A DNA stretch of 26,575 nucleotides from Glaciecola sp965658765 (GTDB lineage Bacteria > Pseudomonadota > Gammaproteobacteria > Enterobacterales > Alteromonadaceae): positions 1 to 26,575 of the forward strand of contig CBFHTO010000053.1 of assembly GCA_965658765.1 (NCBI GenBank), given 5' to 3'. A program made the position numbers and the translations under genes. Below, one piece after another: positions 22,677 through 26,575 of this stretch (position 1 is the first letter of the stretch; each line of letters begins with the position of its first letter). The notes under the pieces are model-generated. The model saw only the letters and a list, made by a program, of their open reading frames with translations, ran no database searches and had not been told where the DNA came from.

Positions 22677-24758
22677 ATGATTTATCAATCCGAAGCCGCC
22701 GAATGCGGCCTTGCCTGCATGGCAATGGTCGCCAATCACCACGGTTACAAGCTAGACTTAACCACCCTACGTAATCAATATAGCGTCTCTTTTAAAGGCG
22801 CGAACATGCAGCAGCTTATGCGCTTGGCTGAGCAGTTGGATATGGTCGGTCGTGCTTTAAAGCTCGACTTGGATGACTTAAAAAACCTCAAAACGCCCTG
22901 TGTGCTGCATTGGGATATGAATCACTTTGTGGTGTTGACGAAGGTAGTGGGTAATAGCATTACTATTCTCGACCCCGCCATGGGTGAGCGTAAAGTACCT
23001 ATGAGTGATGTGGATAAATCCTTTACAGGCATTGCGCTCGAACTTACGCCCACTTCAGAATTTAAGAAAAAGGATGAGCGCGTTAAGTTGGGTATTACCG
23101 CCTTTTGGACGCACATTGAAGGTTTGGTGCCTTCGCTGGTTAAACTATTTGTTTTATCACTCCTGCTACAATTTTTTCTACTTGCCTCGCCTTACTATAC
23201 TCAACTCGTGGTGGACGAAGTACTGATCAGCCAAGACAAGCCCTTGCTTGTTGTTTTGGCCTTGGGTTTTGGTTTGTTGGTGCTCATTGAAATACTCACG
23301 CAAACCTTTCGTAGTTGGGTGGTATTACATTTAGGTGCCATGATGAGCGTGCAAATGGCAACTAACTTGATGCGCCATTTAGTACACCTGCCGCTCAATT
23401 ACTTTGATAAGCGCCATATGGGCGATGTAGTATCCCGCTTTGGCTCGCTGAACGCGATACGTGATTTGTTTACCAATAAGCTTATTGAAGGCGTAATTGA
23501 CGGCCTCATGGCCATTGTTGTGTTGGTGATGATGTTTTTATACGACACTACCTTGGCGTTAGTAGTGCTAGGGGTAGTCGTAGTGTATGGCCTAATTCGG
23601 TTAGCCTTGTATAAACCTCTGCATCAGCTCACTGAAGCTAGCATTATGGCCGAAGCCAAAGAGCAAAGTAACTTTATGGAAACCGTGCGCGGCATGCAAA
23701 GCATTAAGTTATTTGGTCAACAGGCGCAGCGTTTAAACGTTTGGCAAAATCGCTATACCGATGCGGTAAATCAAAACTACAAACTTGGCAAATGGACTAT
23801 ATCGTATCAAACCATTAATGGCTTATTGTTTGGTATTGAGAACGTTGTGGTTGTCTACCTTGCTGCAATGGCGGTGATGGCAGGTGACATCAGCGTAGGC
23901 ATGCTCTTTGCGTTTATGGCGTATAAAAATCAATTTACCAACAGAATGGCAGGGCTAATTAATAATCTGATTGAAATTAAAATGACGAGCCTGCACTTAG
24001 ACCGATTGGCTGACATCGCCTTAACCGATAAAGAGCAAGAAGGGATTAATACGCCTAGGCGTGAATTAACAGGCCAGCTCACTTTGCGTAATATTGGTTT
24101 TCGATATGCGAGTAACGAGCCCTTATTATTCAACGAAATTAATTTAACCATTCCCGCAGGCGCTAACATTGCCATTATAGGATCCTCTGGTACTGGCAAA
24201 ACCACCCTAATGAAAGTCATGTTAGGGTTACAAAACCCAGAAAGCGGTAAAATTGAAGCGGATGGCGTAGACATTCAACACATAGGCTTGCGTAGTTATC
24301 GCAGTCAATTAGGGGCGGTGATGCAAGACGACCAGTTAATGTCGGGTACGCTGGCTGAAAACATTAGCTTCTTTGACCCGCAGATGGATATGCAAGTCGT
24401 GGCTGAAGCCGCGCAACTTGCCGGTATTCACCATGATATTAGCCAAATGAACATGGGGTATAATTCATTGGTAGGCGACATGGGCAGTGCATTATCAGGT
24501 GGTCAAAAGCAACGACTACTGCTCGCCCGAGCGCTATACCGAAAACCTAAGATATTGCTCTTAGACGAAGCCACTAGTCACTTAGATGCAGCGCTTGAAC
24601 AATATGTTAACCAAGCTATTCAGCAACTACCCATGACGCGCATTGTGATTGCACATCGCCAAGAAACCATTCTCAATGCAGATGTGATTTATCAATTGCA
24701 CGAAGGTAAATTGGAGGATGTGACAAAAGCATACCGAGAAGCGTCAGGAGCAAAATAA
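22677..24758 (+). CDS. Peptidase C39 / ABC bacteriocin exporter, CvaB-like
   Basis: A 693-residue inner-membrane protein that cuts double-glycine leaders and exports the mature peptides with ATP. The N-terminal C39 peptidase has Gln4, catalytic Cys10 (QSEAAECG), His83 (DMNHFVVL) and Asp99 (ILDPAMG). A six-helix transmembrane domain follows (about residues 140 to 430). The ABC domain has Walker A GSSGTGKTT from residue 502, a Q-loop (VMQDDQ), signature LSGGQ at 606 to 610, Walker B LLLDE ending at 631, and switch His in IAHRQE. It is very close in plan to CvaB of the colicin V system. Oddities: it begins only 9 residues before the catalytic Cys, lacking roughly 20 residues usual in CvaB, an in-frame TAA lies at 22668-22670, and there is no clear Shine-Dalgarno. 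Confidence 0.9.
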   Translation: MIYQSEAAECGLACMAMVANHHGYKLDLTTLRNQYSVSFKGANMQQLMRLAEQLDMVGRALKLDLDDLKNLKTPCVLHWDMNHFVVLTKVVGNSITILDPAMGERKVPMSDVDKSFTGIALELTPTSEFKKKDERVKLGITAFWTHIEGLVPSLVKLFVLSLLLQFFLLASPYYTQLVVDEVLISQDKPLLVVLALGFGLLVLIEILTQTFRSWVVLHLGAMMSVQMATNLMRHLVHLPLNYFDKRHMGDVVSRFGSLNAIRDLFTNKLIEGVIDGLMAIVVLVMMFLYDTTLALVVLGVVVVYGLIRLALYKPLHQLTEASIMAEAKEQSNFMETVRGMQSIKLFGQQAQRLNVWQNRYTDAVNQNYKLGKWTISYQTINGLLFGIENVVVVYLAAMAVMAGDISVGMLFAFMAYKNQFTNRMAGLINNLIEIKMTSLHLDRLADIALTDKEQEGINTPRRELTGQLTLRNIGFRYASNEPLLFNEINLTIPAGANIAIIGSSGTGKTTLMKVMLGLQNPESGKIEADGVDIQHIGLRSYRSQLGAVMQDDQLMSGTLAENISFFDPQMDMQVVAEAAQLAGIHHDISQMNMGYNSLVGDMGSALSGGQKQRLLLARALYRKPKILLLDEATSHLDAALEQYVNQAIQQLPMTRIVIAHRQETILNADVIYQLHEGKLEDVTKAYREASGAK

Positions 24759-24855
24759 AAGAACCATAAATTGGGTTAAAAAATATTTTATCAAATGTCC
24801 GCTTTACATCATTTTCATAACTGCGAATGTTACACTTTGTCTGATATGTATAGTT

Positions 24856-24874
24856 TGCAACGATGCAATTGCAC
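24856..24874 (+). other. Candidate right attachment site of the island
   Basis: This 19-nt stretch starts TGCAACGATGCA and aligns with 12053-12070 (TGCAACAAGCATATTG...) over TGCAAC exactly and GCA, TTG and AC with small gaps, in direct orientation. It lies within an imperfect TTGCA/TGCAA inverted repeat, just past the AT-rich segment after the exporter gene. GInts are bounded by imperfect direct repeats, so this is the best right end visible. The similarity is short. Confidence 0.35.
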
Positions 24875-24880
24875 AATTTC

Positions 24881-24901
24881 TAACGGCAGCGTCTGCCGTT
24901 A
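24881..24901. repeat. Perfect 9-bp hairpin
   Basis: TAACGGCAG (24881-24889) and CTGCCGTTA (24893-24901) flank a 3-nt loop. No T run follows, so a terminator role is unlikely. It begins 6 bp past the candidate right attachment site. Confidence 0.6.
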
Positions 24902-24968
24902 ACTTGCCTGTCAGAAAAATCTATGATCAAAGCGAAATTTGGTTTTAATACACCCAAAAGGCAACGTC

Positions 24969-25146
24969 CGCTAACTTGTAGGTTATCTGCTAACTGTCCA
25001 CCCACTAAACATAAGCCCACCTCGCTGTTTAAGGACAGGTGGCGGATAATGGCAGAAGGACGGAACCGCGGTGGGTTGCTAGTAATGTATGGCTATGGGG
25101 ATTTGTGTTTGACTTTGTAGGCGTGGCAGCCGGCTGATTGTTAGCG
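24969..25146. other. Region bounded by complementary CGCTAAC / GTTAGCG, possible attC-like site
   Basis: CGCTAAC (24969-24975) and GTTAGCG (25140-25146) are exact complements 178 bp apart end to end. Inside are CTGTCC/GGACAG and CCACC/GGTGG inverted repeats. The segments CCGCGGTGG and TTGTGTTTGA also occur in Vibrio integron repeats as I remember them. However, GTTAGCG does not fit the GTTRRRY attC core, and the extended stem expected of an attC is not evident. The alternative is an end structure of the neighbouring IS91-like element. Confidence 0.2.
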
Positions 25147-25317
25147 CTGATTTTTTATGCGTTGTATTGTCGTTTTTCTTCATATTACTTTGTCATTTAG
25201 CGACTGTTATTTCCTTATTGTTAATGTTATTCGTGGCTTTTGCTGTGTTCTAACCAAGCAGTACCCTTGCCTAGGTAGTTGGCAATGTGGTTTTTCATGT
25301 TATTGCTTCCATTTACG

Positions 25318-26530
25318 TTATTGTGGCGGTGCTCTAGGCCGATACACTGCACCAGTGAGGCCTGTTATTTTCATTGGTAAATGGCAGTCTCGGCACATAA
25401 ACGGTGCTGATGGTTCGTCCTTCTCTCGTGCCGAATCATCCGGCTCAGGCTCAGCTACATCCAGTAATTCCTTGGATTGCTTAAGCTTATCCTTGCTACT
25501 CAACAGACCATAATGCCGGATGCGGTGGAAGGCAGTATATGTAGCATAAATCGGCGAATGAACTCATCAGTATCGACTTTCATCAGCTTGTGCATGTTGT
25601 TGCCTTTGCGCCGATAGTCTTTGTACTTGAAGTGAACGTGTTCGTTATCCATCTTCTGCAAACGGCTATTGGCAATCGCGACTCGATGCGTATAGCGAGA
25701 GAGATAAGCTAATACGGCTTTAGGGCCAGCGAAGGGACGTTTTGCAAACACAACCCATTCTCGATGTTGCTGTGCATGCGTCCATGATGTGAACTTATCT
25801 GGATTGTCGAAGCTGGCCGTATCGAGCAGTTTGCCGAAGCACTGCAACTGCTTAGCTTCATACAACTCACTCACACCTTGCATATACAAGCGCCTAAACA
25901 GTCGTGATAAGACCCTAACCGGTAGGAAGAAGCCTTTCTTACATGGCTTCCAACTGTGTTTATCGAGACTAATGCCACCCCCGGGCACAATACAATGCAC
26001 ATGTGGATGATGCGTCATCGCTGAGCCCCAAGTGTGTAACACCATGGTACTGCCGATATCCGCGCCTAGATGCTTTGGGTCTTTTGCAATAACGCTAAGC
26101 GTTTGCGATGCGGCACTAAACAGTAAGTCATACATCTTTACTTTGTTATAAAACGCCAACTGCGCCACTTCTTCTGGTAGTGTAAACACCACATGGTAAT
26201 ACTCAACTGGCAACAGTTGTGCTTGGCGAGCCTTGAGCCAACGCTTAGCTGCTGACGACTGGCACTTAGGACAATCGCTTCACGACAAGGCCTGTTTCGA
26301 CAGGAGTTATAGGCGATTAAGTCGGTTTCGCACTTATTGCAATGCAATTCATGCCCACCTAACTGCGCTGTCCGGCAACGCTCTATTGCTGACATCACTT
26401 TGAGTTGATTTAGGCTGAGATGACCTCGTTGTTTGGCTTTATACTGCGCACCATAAAACCGAAATACGTCTGCCACCTCAATCGCAGGTCTTGATGATGG
26501 ATTGTCCATAATCCATAATCCATTACTCAT
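25318..26530 (-). pseudogene. IS91-family transposase, broken by two frameshifts
   Basis: Three adjoining minus-strand frames together give an IS91-type transposase. The first (26530 to about 26290) has the zinc-binding N-terminus with ERCRTAQLGGHELHCNKCE and NSCRNR. The second (about 26280 to 25533) has the HUH motif HPHVHCIVPGGG and the Tyr segment YLSRYTHRVAIAN. The third (25532 to 25318) has FHRIRHYGLLSS and a Cys-containing tail. The first break is an apparent 14-nt gain near 26277-26293 and the second an apparent loss of 7 nt near 25530-25532, judged from the family consensus. The protein cannot be made whole. Complete IS91 elements move by rolling-circle transfer and can carry adjacent DNA. 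The start may be Met at 26509. Confidence 0.8.
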
Positions 26531-26575
26531 TGTGACAGTGCATCAAGCGGACTGACAACCGTGCGCAACACCTTC

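Larger units (their letters stand above)
12046..24874 (+). mobile_element. GInt-type genomic island carrying a bacteriocin locus
   Basis: The layout is the tripartite one known for GInts: a ginABCD-type operon at one end, cargo (here a microcin-like export locus), and a short AT-rich end. The proposed limits are the palindrome at 12046-12070 and the similar sequence at 24856-24874, which share TGCAAC and partly match around it in direct orientation. The left limit is supported by the intact moaC just outside. The right limit is less sure because the DNA beyond is not recognisable as the missing moa genes and carries a broken IS91-like element. Confidence 0.6.
24759..25317. other. AT-rich island end and flanking repeat region, no supported gene
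   Basis: From 24759 to about 24880 the sequence is strongly AT-rich, as expected for the short 3' end of a GInt. It is followed by a hairpin (24881-24901), a stretch with several CTAAC/GTTAG motifs and CTGTCC/GGACAG inverted repeats (24969-25146), and about 170 bp leading into the broken transposase. A 65-codon open frame at 24923 runs through these repeats and lacks coding character. Confidence 0.55.

Noticed and set aside
24923..25120. 65-codon plus-strand open frame after the island end
   Set aside because: It runs through inverted repeats, has unusual composition and no domain or ribosome-binding site.
25157..25513. 118-codon plus-strand open frame
   Set aside because: It is opposite the broken IS91-type transposase and its downstream flank, and has no support of its own.

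Overview
The window looks like chromosomal DNA of a marine gammaproteobacterium of the Alteromonadales, most like Pseudoalteromonas or a close relative. The basis is the AT-rich housekeeping part, a secreted tricorn-type S41 peptidase, a LctP-type permease and the style of the MoeB, MoaC and YigZ proteins. The genus is an inference from protein character, not from a marker gene.

Positions 1 to 12011 are ordinary chromosome: a DUF533 protein, an L-lactate permease family transporter, the tricorn-like protease with a strong bidirectional terminator, a c-type cytochrome overlapping a DUF442 phosphatase-like gene, a CPA2 cation/proton antiporter, a small unknown protein, an EthD-family protein, moeB, yigZ and moaC.

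Positions of about 12046 to 24874 look like an integrated genomic island of the GInt type. GInts carry an operon, ginABCD, of three tyrosine recombinases plus a small helix-turn-helix/coiled-coil protein, then cargo, then a short AT-rich end, between imperfect direct repeats. Here three recombinase genes overlap by ATGA (ginA, ginB, ginC), followed by a 65-aa protein and ginD. A near-consensus LexA (SOS) box lies over the -10 of the probable gin promoter. The -35 of that promoter lies inside a perfect 10-bp palindromic arm that is the best candidate for the left attachment site.

The cargo (18238 to 24758) is a Gram-negative class II microcin/bacteriocin export locus: a CvaA-like HlyD adaptor gene, four precursor-peptide genes with double-glycine leaders, several small candidate immunity genes, and a CvaB-like C39 peptidase/ABC exporter. 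Its most striking trait is modular layout. The 3' end of the HlyD gene occurs three times, once in the full gene and twice as in-frame orphan tails of 129 and 200 bp. Each copy is followed by a different precursor and candidate immunity set. Downstream of the two orphan tails the ribosome-binding region and the leader are also conserved, and similarity stops at the Gly-Gly cleavage point. This resembles the orphan toxin/immunity modules of CDI and Rhs systems. It suggests that bacteriocin cassettes are stacked or exchanged by homologous recombination in the HlyD tail while the exporter stays fixed.

Positions 24759 to 26575 hold the AT-rich island end, a candidate right attachment site, a region with inverted repeats (possibly attC-like), and an IS91-family transposase broken by two frameshifts. 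No rRNA, tRNA or CRISPR array was recognised.
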